Of a stretch of 64,000 bases of DNA, positions 34,756-46,704 are shown piece by piece. The stretch is taken from assembly GCA_964030475.1 (NCBI GenBank), contig CAXIPT010000007.1, forward strand, positions 6,029,026-6,093,025. The letters run 5' to 3'. The notes beneath the pieces are model-generated. The model searched no databases. It was given only the letters and a program-made list of their open reading frames with translations, and was not told where the DNA came from. Position 1 is the stretch's first letter. The number at the start of each line of letters is the position of its first letter. The stretch comes from Tethya wilhelma (Eukaryota; Porifera; Demospongiae; Tethyida; Tethyidae). The position numbers and the translations under genes were made by a program.

Positions 34756-34884
34756 GCTCGGCACCTCAGTACCACACTAAGTCAACACCAGTACGTGCTG
34801 GTGTTGACTTGGTGTGGTAGGTGCCAAGTAGTAGCTGCTAGTAGGAAGAACCTGTTACTAGCAGCTGGACCTTATCAAAGTTAG
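34753..34884 (+). pseudogene. Relic of TAF5 last exon with internal inverted duplication
   Basis: A (CT)n tract ends in CAG, followed by TTTGCTCGGCACC, the start of TAF5 exon 22, and the segment ends with the parent's final codons (GCTGGACCTTATCAAAG then TTAG). In between, about 30 bases are present twice in opposite orientation (34760-34825), which destroys the frame. Only this exon and the flanks are present. It is the third copy of the TAF5 3' end in the window and, like the other two, stands just upstream of a minus-strand B-type dispanin exon. Confidence 0.75.
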
Positions 34885-35419
34885 GTAGGTAATTATTATT
34901 AGAACCGTAATCAATTTTTGTTAACAATTAACGATTGAAGTATGTACATAAAACTATTGTTTGCCATCATTCATTGTTGATTATAACATAATAATATAAT
35001 ATACTATAATCGTTCACATGCCTGATAGCTACAGATCAAAGGATTAAATTTTATTGCAGAGACAAGGGAGTCATTAATGGGCGTATACATATAATTATGA
35101 TTGTATGCAAAAGATGACAGTACTTTAACGCTAGAGATACATGTAGCAAGTCACAGTAAAAAAATGATCAAAGCCACAATAGTAGCAGTAGAAAGAAATA
35201 AGTATAGAATATTAAAGTATTTAAACATTAGATCTGTATAAAAGCACAATATAAAAAGTCATCTTCACAAAAATGATAATAGCAAACTGTTTTAAAATTT
35301 ATGCCCACACACCAACAAATCTATACATGTTATGTAATTATACAGCATGCATGATATAAGTGACAGTCAAAACATTAAGCATAACTCGATCAGTAATAAT
35401 ACATGTAAACTTGTTTGAC

Positions 35420-36145
35420 TCAGTCATAATAGACTCCACAGGAGTAATAGTAAGAGGTGCATTGCGTGCCCACAACTGATGCTGTTATGATCAGAGCCCA
35501 GAGTAAAGTGTAGCCAATGTTGACGATATTGAGCACCAGAGCTGTCATAGCACGAGTTGAGGCAGTGGGGAAATCACCACTGGAGACACTGGACTGAGCC
35601 TGTTAGAAGTTTAGAAGGGGATTATTATTATAAATTATTATAATTATATAGAGTCGATTAAAATTTAATATCAATTATTTATTTTATCAATACACATCGT
35701 TCAACATTGTCCTCCAGCCTACTAGTAGTCAAATTGCTCAAATAAACACACTGTCACTCAGTATAGGTGCTACAATAATCTGTATGAGATGCTATTCCAG
35801 AAAAATACTCATTGCTTTCGGCTACCTATTTTGCTCAAAAAATGCCAGCAGATTTATATCATATCTGGGCCTATAGCTTTGAGGCAGTGACACAATCCCC
35901 ACTGTAAATGCTCATGTGAGCCTATACACAGTACATTGGCCAGTAATTACAGATTACATGTGAGTCGATCACCTACGTACCATTATAGCCATGATGAGAG
36001 CTGGTATACCAAATGCCAGTGATGTGAGGTTCAAGATGGAGCATATTGCCATCACCACAATGGTTGCCACTAGGTAGGTGTGTGGAGCCTTGTACGGTCT
36101 GGATGTTGGGTGACAAACTGAGGCATGGCTACATTTGTATATAGC
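35420..36145 (-). pseudogene. B3a: B-type dispanin exons 3-4, frameshifted
   Basis: Exon 4 (35599-35420) is fully open: AQSSVSSGDFPTASTRAMTA and LVLNIVNIGYTLLWALIITA, ending YYYSCGVYYD. Exon 3 (to about 36145) keeps helix 1 (TYLVATIVVMAICSILNLTS), but its 5' part has two extra bases (CCAGACCG then TACAAGG) and has lost MPPNVA. Exons 1 and 2 are not found to the right. Exon 4 could in principle still be spliced onto another B transcript. It follows the TAF5 last-exon relic. Confidence 0.7.
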
Positions 36146-36314
36146 AACAAACATTGTATTTTAAAGTGGACACAACATCAGTATATTATGTATACATGTG
36201 TATTATTGTAATAATAAAACTACAGATAATAATAATAATCAATGCATGAATGATACTGAAATATTATTTGATGCTTCTAGCAGTAGCTATATTTATGATA
36301 CTTACTCAATAAAA

Positions 36315-37251
36315 TCAACAACTATTGGAATAGTTGTAGCGGTACTCGTAATAGTTAGTTACACACACTGGAAGCAGAATTGATAGTATTAGGATGAAAG
36401 CCCAAAGTAGAGTGTAGCCAGCTGTCATGCCACGAGTTGAGGCAGTGGGATAATCACCACTGGAGACACTGGATTGAGCCTGTAGGTATATAGAGCATTA
36501 TAATATGGGTTCAAATGCTGATCATCACTTATTATAGTCTATATTGCATGGGTATGTGAAATTTTTCGATTATTCAGATACAGTAACTGTGACATTTATT
36601 AGCAATAAATAAGGGGGCCTTGGTGAGATAATGGACTAACAAGGATTATTATATTAACAGCTAACACTTTACAGTCATACCATAACAGCCATGACGAGAG
36701 CAGGTATGCCAAATGCCAGTGATGTAAGGTTCAAGATGGAGCATATCGCCATCACCACAATGGTCACCACTAGGTAGGTGTGTGGAGCCTTGTAGTCTGG
36801 ACGTTGAGTGACCCCTGGAGGCATGGCCGTTACATTTGGTGGCATCTGGGACGATATCAACAGACAGAAAGCAAAAATCAAAGTTAATATCAGTTACTAA
36901 AATGCTTGTAGCTCACCATATACTGCATTTGTTGGACTGGAACAGCTCCTGGTTGGGTGACTGGTTGCTGAGGATAGACATAGCCAGGAGCCTGAGGCAC
37001 AGCAACTGGAGCACCAGGCTGGGCCTGAGGAATGGCAGCTACATACTGGACAGGCTGAGGCTGCTGTTGTGGTTGAGTGGTAGGCTCGCTTTGCTTCTCA
37101 GTGTCATCGTAAGATGGTGGCTCCGGAGGGAGCGACGAGTATCGGCCTAATGAGCAAGAAAATATGTGCATAAAATTTATAATTATTTTTGTGCGCACAC
37201 TTGAAGTTGAAAGTTAGGCTTTATTGTTTGATGCATCAACTTACTGGTCAT
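36315..37251 (-). CDS. B3b: CD225/dispanin-like protein, short second helix
   Basis: Four exons, 37251-37245, 37146-36917, 36845-36681 and 36479-36315; 567 nt, 188 residues. The N-terminus MTSRYSSLPPEPPSYDDTEK carries PPSY, followed by a Pro/Gln tail. Exon 3 has the normal first helix (VVTIVVMAICSILNLTSLAF). Exon 4 reads GDYPTASTRGMTAGYTLLWA: the eight residues LVLN(I/V)xNI found in every other B copy are missing in frame, removing the most conserved part of the CD225 core. Expression and function are therefore uncertain. Head-to-head with A3. Confidence 0.72.
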
Positions 37252-37488
37252 CTTTAAACCCTTTTTTCCTTGTTCAGTGCTGTTAGAGATAGCTGACTCG
37301 GCTATATTTAATATTTAATATTTACTTACGTACGTACGACCAGAAATTCCCTAAGGAAATCACGTGATCACGGAATGCAATTCTTAACGATCGCCGATCG
37401 CGCAATGGTATGCGCGTGACCAGATCGTGGATTGTTGTTGCGTGAGTCAACAGAAAGAAACAACAGTTTATACTGTTAAATACAAAAG
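37252..37488. promoter_or_regulatory. Alpha-type divergent dispanin promoter P3 (B3b/A3)
   Basis: Alpha signature: CCTTGTTCAGTGCTGTT, AAATTCCCTA, the palindrome-like CACGTGATCACG, and GGTATGCGCGTGACCAG then ATCGTGGATTG. 237 bp between the two start codons. Confidence 0.6.
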
Positions 37489-37858
37489 ATGTCTACTCCA
37501 CAGTACTTCCCTCAAGGTCAGCCTGTTCAACAACCAGTTCAACTTCAACAGCCGCCAACAGGAGTGCCGCCGCAAGTTGTCCAAGCGCCTCCAACGACCG
37601 GTGGAGGGGTGTACTACGCTCCTGGAGCTACGCCAGTTGTTTATGTATGAGCATTGCCTATTATAATGCATAATGATCATTATTTTTCTCATGCTTACTT
37701 ATCAGATTTCTCCTGGTCAATTCAATCAGCCCAACTACACGTACAAGCCTAACGATTTCTTTGTCCTATCCGGTGTGATGACGGTACTGTGTGGATTAGT
37801 GTCACTTCTCTTCTTGGCTTTGACTATTCTTATCTTCTGTGAGCCCTATAGAAAATGA
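37489..37858 (+). CDS. A3: A-type dispanin lacking exon 3 (truncated)
   Basis: Exon 1 (37489-37644) and exon 2 (37706-37858) match A4 closely, including KPNDFFVLSGVMTVLCGLVS. The exon 2 donor is replaced by sequence that reads TILIFCEPYRK and stop. The second helix exon is absent, so at most one hydrophobic segment would be made (102 residues). Exons of an unrelated gene follow at once. It may be a decaying copy, or the promoter and first exons may now serve the downstream gene. Confidence 0.6.
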
Positions 37859-40133
37859 GGAGAATTCCGGCCAGGAAGACTTTAATGGTGAGTAAAAATC
37901 ATGTTTGTTTTGAACAAAGAGTCTGTTTCATTGCGTAATTTTAATTAAGACGTCCCTCCTAATATGCACCACCTGGGGCCCCTAGGCGCCTCAAACATGC
38001 TATTTCCTGACCTCTAAAAAAAAAAGACGTGCATTCCAGAATCATACATGCAATCATTATTTTTAGTGGCGAGTTTAGACAGTATTTATGTGTTCATCTT
38101 GATACATACATGTAATCTTAGTATCTAGTGTTACCAGGACACCTAGTCCTCAAAGATCCATCCCGAATCAGATTACTCCACAAAGCTGCATGGTTCAGAG
38201 TTTCTTTTCTAAACGACGTAGCCCTACCAAAAAGAAACTCTATGTGAGTGTATAGCTATTCTTTATATTGTGTACTCATGTCTAAGATTGTACTCTTTGT
38301 ATTGATGCTTTAGTACTACATTCGCAAGGCTGCAATTGAAGCAAAGGTATATGGTTCCAAAATTTTCTCTGAGCTAACTCCATGCAGCCGTCAAGAAATA
38401 TATTCTAGACAGGGTATGTATCCATGTATGATGCATCTATCCAAGTTTTGTAGGTTTTTCCCCCTTCCCTTATGCAATGTCTGTTCTGTGGTATAGGTAG
38501 TGAAAATATGTCCTGCTTTACAAGAACACGAGAACAAGTTTGACTCAGTATTGTCCCGAATCCTATCCCAAGCTAAATATTATAGAAAATCTAAACATCA
38601 CCAAACAACTGGAGTAAGAATATATTTATCATGCAAAAGAGTGTACATATAACTTTCACTTTCTTACGTTATAACATATAGGGTTCTCCCAAAGGGACCT
38701 CAACTCCAAAGAACAAAGAAAGGAAATCAACAAAGGTTAGTTATGGTCAATAAGCATTTTAAGAACCAAACAGACAGTGTGTCCACTGTACTATGTAGGT
38801 TATTTCGCACTCTGTCAAAAGAAACCTATTTGCTAAACAAAAGCAAGTAAGTTTTTAACGGTTGTGCTAATCACTGTATAGTAAATGGTGTTTGTGTTCA
38901 AGGCATCATGTACGTGTACATGTACAGGCTAAAGTTAGATTGTATGGTGATTTTACTCTCTTATAGGGCTCTTCTAAAGGGACTGTTACTTCAAAGGACA
39001 AAAAGGAAACATCTCTAACTAAGAAATCCACAAAAGTGAGTTATGGTAGCAGATGCAATATCCCACCCAACTTTGTTTTGTCCTTGTGGGTGATACACAT
39101 TACTCAATATAGCTTCTATCAACCCTCAGCTCATCTGCATACATGTAAGCCTAGGTTATGATATATCGAAGTTGTCCCTATGTGTGTGTAGCTAACAGTG
39201 GACATTTATTTGTAATGTTAGTTCTCATAGGTTCCGTACTTTCACATTGCAAAGGATGCTGTTCCTCATAGAAGTTATTTATTTTATAGCATTAGATCTA
39301 CTAGAACAGGGTACTTTTACTGCATGCTTCTGTCTGCCCTGGATAACCTTCCACTTCCATGTTAACTTTGTTTTCATGGATATCGTTTGCACCTAACCCA
39401 CAAAAGAGTACTTCTGTGTCTGTAACTTTCAAACATTCATCCTGAGTGGTAGTAGGTTGTGTCTGAAGTCTGTTACTCGATCAAGATGTGTACAAATTCA
39501 ACCAAGTGTGTGTGTGTGTCTGGTTAAACTCATAATTTTAATATTCAATTGATATACAGACTGAAACCAAGGTTAAACCTCTGAAGACTGGGTAAGTAAT
39601 ATTATTTGCATTTCTTATACGTGCTGATGCATCATAATGCTCTTGTATACAGGGATGTGGTAAATGTTTCTAAAGATGACAAGGTTGTTGCTAAGGGAAT
39701 TTATGTGAAGAAAATTGATGGTAAATTATTTTCTGCGTACCTTGTCATGTCTAAATTGTTACTACCTCCTTTTTGTACTTAAACCTACAATGTAGAAATG
39801 TTCAGTGAAGTACAGCTAAAAGAGCCTGCACTTGAGAATGCCAACCTATATGCTCATGTTGATGGAGTAGACAATCTCAAGGATTTGGAAGTATGTACAC
39901 TATTTATAGCCTTGTAAACTAGCCTAGATGCCTTCCCCACTTAAAATATAGTATGCGGGGAAAGTGGTTTATGAGGCTACACTTGTAAAGATTTCTGAAA
40001 TGCAAATATGTGTAGATATTATGCGACTCTGTTTTTCTCTCTTTCTCAGACCAATGCTATCTTCTTGTGGAGGACAAGCTATTTGAGTACTTCTGGCAGA
40101 CAGCGTAATCCTGTGGTCAGGTTGTACCATTAA
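37855..40133 (+). CDS. Uncharacterised multi-exon gene with basic linker and C-terminal domain
   Basis: Exons that join in phase: 38122-38243, 38314-38346, 38497-38613, 38682-38735, 38799-38846, 38967-39035, 39560-39591, 39653-39720, 39796-39890 and 40050-40133 (stop TAA). A possible first exon ends at 37887 (donor GTGAGT), but no ATG fits its frame; translation may start at Met in MVQSFFSKRRSPTKKK or further upstream. SCMVQSFF followed by basic residues resembles a degenerate PCNA-binding PIP box (Ser in place of Gln). Two related short exons encode GSPKGTSTPKNKERKSTK and GSSKGTVTSKDKKE, so the Lys/Ser/Thr linker has been built by exon duplication. The last three exons encode KDDKVVAKGIYVKK, EVQLKEPALENANLYAHV and DLETNAIFLWRTSYL. 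This weakly recalls a domain in some plant transposon-associated proteins, which is a guess. No family is recognised with confidence. Confidence 0.68.
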
Positions 40134-41115
40134 TGATTAATTGATGAACAAATACGTATGTGATGTGTCATCTTTCATTCTTTCTGTGACCTCCACGTAT
40201 TACATATGATCTGGTTGTGTTTGCTATTGTTATCTGCTACCCAATTTATTCATGCTGTTATAATTATAATCATCATGTAACTGCTGTACATGTTCTCGAA
40301 CTTCAAAGTACAATCATTCATCATTACTTTATTATTTATCATTCATCACTGATTTCTAATCATTTTCCTACAACATGTAATTCAAAGTGATTCAACAATA
40401 TGTATTTCTCCCCAAAGAACCCTTATTATAACATTATATCATATATGATATACATCATATATGCATCATATAGCCGGCTGGCAATACGTTCATGCATGGA
40501 TCCGGATTAGATACAACTGATATAATGAGCATTACAGTCATGCATGTTACATATATACACATTCAGATATTGTTGAGATTCAACAATATGTTCGGTATTC
40601 ATTTAAGACTTTACCGTTGATATTATTTTCATCTTTTTAAGATATCAGTAACATCAATTAAAGACTTCCTATTTAGATTAATTTTGGTATTAATTCAACA
40701 TGGATATTGAGATATTGTTGAGACAAAATCCAGATCCGTTCTGCCAGTAGTGTTTACACTTCTAAGAACTCTGTAGCAACAATGTCATGTTTTCCAGTGC
40801 CACTGGCCATGGGTATAATTACTATAATAATTATAATATTATGACTGTGTATACAATGCATGAATGAGAATTAAGTTAAAGATGTACAAAAAAATATATA
40901 CTGATCTTAATGTCTGTACAAAATATTAATAAAGTCAATTTGTCCGAGGCTATGATTCTGAAAGTGTCCATACCACTTATATCATAATAATTATGTACAA
41001 TTATTTTTACAGTGTCATGCATCATGCTATACAGACACAGGTCACAAAAGATGATTGTTTCACTCAATAAAGTCCGCAATTATCATAATAGTTGTAGTAG
41101 TAATAGTCATACCTA
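40134..41115. other. Intergenic region between the uncharacterised gene and B4
   Basis: AT-rich; the last part is the conserved B-gene 3' flank. A short region (about 40380-40740) contains inverted fragments such as TTCAACAATATG twice, but no gene is supported. Confidence 0.5.
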
Positions 41116-42081
41116 CTATGAATGCACAAGGAACCAAGAATTGACGTACGTAATTATGATGAGGGCCCAGAGTAGAGTGTAGCCAATATTGATGATATTG
41201 AGCACCAGAGCCGTCATGCCACGAGTTGAGGCAGTGGGGTAATTCCCACTGGAGACACTGGACTGAGCCTACAAGCAGAGATGGCCGGTATCATAATTAT
41301 TATGGGTCAAATTTGATCATTACGCACTATTATTATTGTAGTATAAGCATGCAATGCCATGCATTTATTGAACCATAGATTGTATAATCTATGATTGAAC
41401 GAACAAGCTATATTATTAACACTATAACAGTCACACTCGTCATACCATAACAGCCATGATGAGAGCTGGTATACCAAATGCCAGTGATGTGAGGTGCAAA
41501 ATGGAGCATATTGCCATCACCACAATGGTCACCACTAGGTAGGTGTGTGGAGCCTTGTATCCTGGACGTTGAGTGACAACTTGAGGCATGGCTGCTACAT
41601 TTGGTGGCATCTGGGACAGATGAAAAGCAAAATCAATGTTAATATAATTATCAGTTACAAAGATGTTTATAGCTCACCATATACTGCATTTGTTGCACTG
41701 GAACAGCTCCTGGTTGGGTGACTGGTTGCTGAGGATAGACATAGCCAGGAGCCTGAGGCACAGCAACAGGAGCACCAGGCTGGGCCTGAGGAATGGCAGC
41801 TACATATTGGACAGGTTGAGGCTGCTGTTGCAGCTGAGGCTGTTTAGTAGTTTCATCGTAGGACGGAGGCTCGTATCCTATAAAAGATGCGCATGTCAGT
41901 ACAGAGATTTTGTGCGCGATTGAGTTAATTTTTTCCCTAGCTCTTATAATAGTACAAATTATCAAGAGTACTGTAAGTCTTAGTAGCTACAATGTACATT
42001 GACAGACAACTGTAGAAATCTATCTCAGTGTAAAACGAAGACAAAGTTTTATTAAGTTATAACTGTTTACTGACCAGACAT
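41116..42081 (-). CDS. B4: CD225/dispanin-like membrane protein with PPxY motif
   Basis: Reference copy of the B subfamily. Exons 42081-42075, 41877-41678, 41610-41446 and 41268-41116 give 525 nt, 174 residues, all GT-AG. N-terminus MSGYEPPSYDETTKQPQ contains PPSY; the Pro/Gln-rich tail continues to VPVQQMQYM. Helix 1: VVTIVVMAICSILHLTSLAF. Loop: VSSGNYPTASTRGM. Helix 2: LVLNIINIGYTLLWALIIIT. The C-terminus TYVNSWFLVHS differs from the Tyr-rich ends of other copies. Head-to-head with A4, 223 bp between start codons. Confidence 0.82.
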
Positions 42082-42304
42082 TTCTTGACTATTTTCTCCT
42101 TGTTACTTCTTACAGATTGGCCCTCATCTGAAAATGATGTTTACGAGCAAAAAATTCCCTACGCAATTCGCAATTATTACTATGCTCACATGATCGTGAG
42201 GGGATCTGATCGATCGTGCGCATGTCGTGATGTGCGTGATCCAGTCTCGCGATTGAGCTCGCTAATTTATTATTTTGTGAATAGAAAGAAGCAGCTCACT
42301 AAAG
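42082..42304. promoter_or_regulatory. Beta-type divergent dispanin promoter P4 (B4/A4)
   Basis: Beta signature: TTTTCTCCTTGTTAC, AAATTCCCTACGCAATT, CACATGATCGTGAGGGG, and GATCCAGTCTCGCGATTG then AGCTCGCTAATTT. Both flanking genes are intact, so this is the best copy for testing bidirectional activity. Confidence 0.62.
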
Positions 42305-43040
42305 ATGTCTACTCCACAGTACTTCCCTCAAGGTCAGCCTGTTCAACAACCAGTTCAACTTCAACAGCCGCCAACAGGAGTGCCGCCGCAAGTTGTCCAA
42401 GCGCCTCCAACGACGGGTGGCGGGGTGTACTACGCTCCTGGAGCTACGCCAGTTGTTTATGTATGAGCATTGCCGATTATAATGCATATAATAATTATAA
42501 TGATTTTATTATTCTCGTGCTAATCTTACCAGGTTTCTCCTGGTCAATTCAATCAACCCAACTACACGTACAAGCCTAATGATTTCTTTGTCCTATCAGC
42601 TGTGATGACTGGTCTCTGTGGAATAGTGTCACCTCTCTTCTTGGTGTTGACTGTTCCAGCTCTTATCTTCTCACAGAAAGTAAGTTTGATAATATCGTAT
42701 CAACATGCATTGAATGTTAATATATCATATGTTTTCTGCATGCGTGTATATAGTATTATAACCTATAATGTATTGTGTGTTTCTGTACAACCATTCATCA
42801 CGATCATTGTGTTCCTTCACCTTCGAATTCCTTGCTTGTTGCCAACAGAGTCGTGAACATGCCAAGGCTGGACTCATCGATAAGGCCAGGAAGGCTGGTA
42901 TGATATCGGCCTATCTCAACCTGGCAGCTGTTGTTGGTGCTTTCGTTGTGGCGTGTCTTGTATCTGGCCTCGTCCTGGGACTCTATGGTCCTGTGTACTC
43001 CAGGAATTTGTATTATCGTCGTAATGGTTACTACTACTGA
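42305..43040 (+). CDS. A4: CD225/dispanin-like two-pass membrane protein
   Basis: Exons 42305-42460, 42533-42679 and 42849-43040; 164 residues, phase 0 throughout. Exon 1 includes the LQQPP insertion shared with A3. Helix 1 lies in SAVMTGLCGIVSPLFLVLTV. The loop is SREHAKAGLIDKARKAGM; helix 2 ends LVSGLVLGLYGPVYSRNLYY. The frame is intact and splice sites are consensus (AAA|GTAAGT). Divergently paired with B4; both members of this pair look functional, making it the best-preserved pair in the cluster. Confidence 0.82.
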
Positions 43041-43381
43041 GTCGGCCTGGTTAGACTGTAATAATTGAACAGAACTCTATAACAGTAATCACAACTGCAA
43101 TGTATAATTTTAAGTGTTTGAAAAACTTAGTATAGTTTTGTGATACTTTGTGATGATTACAATTACATGACCATGTTTGTTCACCAATTCGCCAAATTTA
43201 CCCACTATACAGGTAGTAGCAACCACCCATTGATGATTGTTGTAAGACAAAAATTTTCAACAATAAAATAAGCATCACTAGCCTCGTTCCCAGGCTCCCC
43301 CCTCAACAATATTTCCTTGCTTACTTTCAAAGGAAATATTCGTGAAGAAGGAGCCTGGGCATGAGGCTATTGTTCCTGAGC

Positions 43382-44355
43382 TAAAGTCCATCTGGTTTGA
43401 GAATGCTGGTAGAAAAAAATCAAGTAACTTTCTTATTATCGAACCGATTTCAAAATTTCAAGCACCATTGGAAAGCGCTTGTTCTCCTCATCCTTTTGAT
43501 TGCCTTTTCAGCTTCCTACCCCTTATCAGTAAGCCTTGATAGATTATGCCAGCATAATTTCGAGCCTATTTAAGCTGGGATGGTCACAAAATTCAGCCTA
43601 TTATGCTAGCATAATTCTTGATGCTCAAGAGTACCTATTATGCTGGTATTTTGTTGGATTAACAGCACCTAACTGGAGTGAATGCCCTGCCACGGTATAT
43701 AGTCTCCGACTGTTTCAGCAGTCACAGTATTGTCTGTTACACATCCTTTAGTGTTCTTTTGATGAAGCAGGTTAACTCACAAAGTGTGAATTAACTAGGA
43801 TAACTACAGAAACACATAACTATCATAATGGTCTTTCAATTTGTTTGTGCTTCTGTTCATTAAAAACCAATACTTTCTGCGACATATATAATTATTATTA
43901 ATATTTTGGTAGTAATAAGCATAATAGACAACTTGAGAAGCATAATAGGCAGATTTTGAAGCATAATTGGGCCATTCTTTGAGCATAAAGAAAGAAAAAC
44001 AGGCAGTCTTGAGCATAATCCATCAAGGCCTAATATCGTATGTCGTATGTCGCATGTCGTATGTCGCATGTCGCATGTTGCATGTCGCATGTCGCATGCT
44101 GCATGTTGCATGTTGCATGTTGGTAGGTATTTGGTAGTAATAAGCATAATAGACAACTTGAGAAGCATAATAGGCAGATTTTGGAACATAATTGGGCCAC
44201 ATAAATGAAAAGAAAAATAGGCAGAGTCTTGAGCATAATCTATCAAGGCCTACTTATCAGTCAAAATTAAGTTAGCTATTTTTTCCCATAGGAAAAGAGT
44301 TGCATGAATCTCATTATTTCACTTCCAGCGGCATTTTCAAACAGATGGACTTTAG
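43382..44355. mobile_element. MITE family 1 copy interrupted by a nested element
   Basis: Outer ends match the copy at 27394-27639. The reading is continuous up to CCCCTTATCAGT and resumes at ACTTATCAGTCAAAATTAAG, with about 725 bp of a different element (43534-44257) between. Confidence 0.8.
43534..44257. mobile_element. Nested transposon with TIR and about 9-bp target duplication
   Basis: Left end AAGCCTTGATAGATTATGC and right end GCATAATCTATCAAGGCCTA are inverted repeats, and CTTATCAGT flanks both sides as a likely 9-bp target duplication. The body contains two related minus-strand-like blocks (43915-44033, 44130-44256) rich in AGCATAAT, separated by a 7-bp satellite (GCATGTC)n at 44035-44122. 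An internal end-like sequence lies at 44010-44032. No transposase frame seen; superfamily unknown (9-bp duplications occur in Mutator-like elements). Confidence 0.75.
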
Positions 44356-44416
44356 TCTTATATTCACACTCTTGAATCATTCCATCATGGTATCATTATT
44401 GCCCCACTAGTTCCAG

Positions 44417-45966
44417 CTCTGAGGCCAGGCAGCTGGTGGGTCACAGCGGGCCAATATACAGCACTTGTTTCAACTACGATAACTCATTTCTCATATCAGG
44501 ATCTGAAGATGGAACAGGTTGGTTATACCACAACATTAGACTAAGATAAATGCTAGTTGCATCTAATACGAGCAGGCATAATTGTTCAAATCATACATGC
44601 TTAATTTAATTAGTATTGATTTTTATATTAGCAGTTAGGTATAATATTAATAATAGTCTGCAGAAAATCAATAAGTGAAACTTTGCAATTTGACAAATTA
44701 TTCTATATTATGTTGTGGTGGAGGTTCATTGCAGCTATATTATACATGGATTAAAGAAAAACTGTTGAGCTTATTAGCATATATAGCAGAAATTTTATTA
44801 AGAATATGTTTTGGTCCGTATAGACCAAATCATTATGTTGTTCATTGACCCCGCCCCCCCCGTTGCAGTGAGACTGTGGAGCCTGCAGACGTTCACTTCC
44901 CTCGTCTGTTTCAAGGGACACAGCTACCCCGTATGGAGTGTGGAGTTCAGGTATGATGTCATTATGATGTCATTAAACTTATGGTTCTAAGAATGGGAAT
45001 GGGACTCAAGAAGTGTAATATGTAGTGCACTTTAAATATGCCTTGTTTGAGAAAACATCATAGTACCGTATGGCACAAAAATTTGGCAGATTTTAATATT
45101 GGCAGATCGGCACTTTTGGTAAGGATCACCAATATTAAATCCACCAAACAGTCACTTTTGTGTAGCACATACGGAATAAATGTATTGCTGCCAAAATAAA
45201 ATCAACCAATGAAGCATAAAATTTTTGAAAATTTGCCAAATTTTATTCCTGACAATATTTCGTGCTATAATATTATGTACAGTACTTTGTTTGAGAAAAT
45301 ATCCCTGCAAGATATGTACATACACAGTATATGGTAGTCTATCAACTATGCTCCCATCATCTTCTTCCAGTCCTTTGGGCTTCTATTTCGTGAGTGGCTC
45401 CTACGACAAGACGGCTCGAGTTTGGAACACTGATCAGTATCAGCCAATCAGAATACTAGCAGGTCACGTCAGTGACATTGATGTGAGTATAATTATCTTT
45501 TTCATTTTAGCTACTACTTTCAACGCTGCCTATATCTTTCATGGATGAAATTTATACCACTTTTTTGTTCTTATTTTCCCTCTATCATTATCCCCAGTGT
45601 TGTAGTTCCATCCCAATGGTAACTACGTGGCAACTGGCTCCAGTGATCGCACAGTGAGGTTGTGGGACCTCTACAATGGGCAGTGTGTGAGGCTTCTCAC
45701 TGGACATAAGGTGTGTGATGGTGGGTGTGTGAAACACATGGTGGTCAGCCTGTCTAATTAACTTAATTACTATTAATGTAATTACATTAAATTTTGTACA
45801 CTTACACATACAGTATTGTGGTGTGTTTGTCAAATTATTATAAATGTTGTTGCTAAGTATCATAATGATGTATTATTTCACACAGGGAGCTGTTCATGCT
45901 CTGGCATTCTCTCCTGATGGGAAGTATCTCGTCTCGTCAGGTTAGTCAACGATTTGATCAAGATAT

Positions 45967-46018
<52 letters not shown>

Positions 46019-46270
46019 CCTCATACCCTCACACCCTCACATCCTCACACCCTCACACCCCCACTCTGTTCAGGTGTGGATCGTCGTATTCTTGTGTGGG
46101 ACATCAGTACAGCTGCTCTGGTGTGTGAGCTTAAGGGCCACACAGACACCATCTTTCAGCTGGTGTTCAGCCGAGATGGCTCCCTGTTGGCTTCAGGAGG
46201 ACTGGTTTGGAATGCCGTCAGCTTTGAAGAGAATGGCAAGAATATGACATCTGAAGAATAGTGGGTTGGC

Positions 46271-46310
<40 letters not shown>

Positions 46311-46641
46311 CAAGTAGCTCACACACATTAATTTTGTGAAATTAACCATAACAACTTAGGATTTAATTTTAAGTATTTTTTTTGTTGCTAGTACCCTTAA
46401 CCAATCTTTGTGTACCCCCTTACCCATATAGCTGCCCCCAATGCACACACATGCATACATGCACACACTTCAAATGTTATAAGAGCAGGCCTGCATCATT
46501 TTCATTACCAGACCATTGAGACCTGTATACGTACTAACAATTTTAAGCCAGTAATATTAACGACCCATTACCAGGCAAATCGGATTGGGCAATTCCTTGC
46601 TCGTGGATGGAAATCTGTCTCTGACGTGTGTGATGACGTAC

Positions 46642-46704
<63 letters not shown>

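Noticed and set aside
44035..44122. GCATGTC array considered as a telomeric or centromeric satellite
   Set aside because: Only about 90 bp long and confined to one transposon body.
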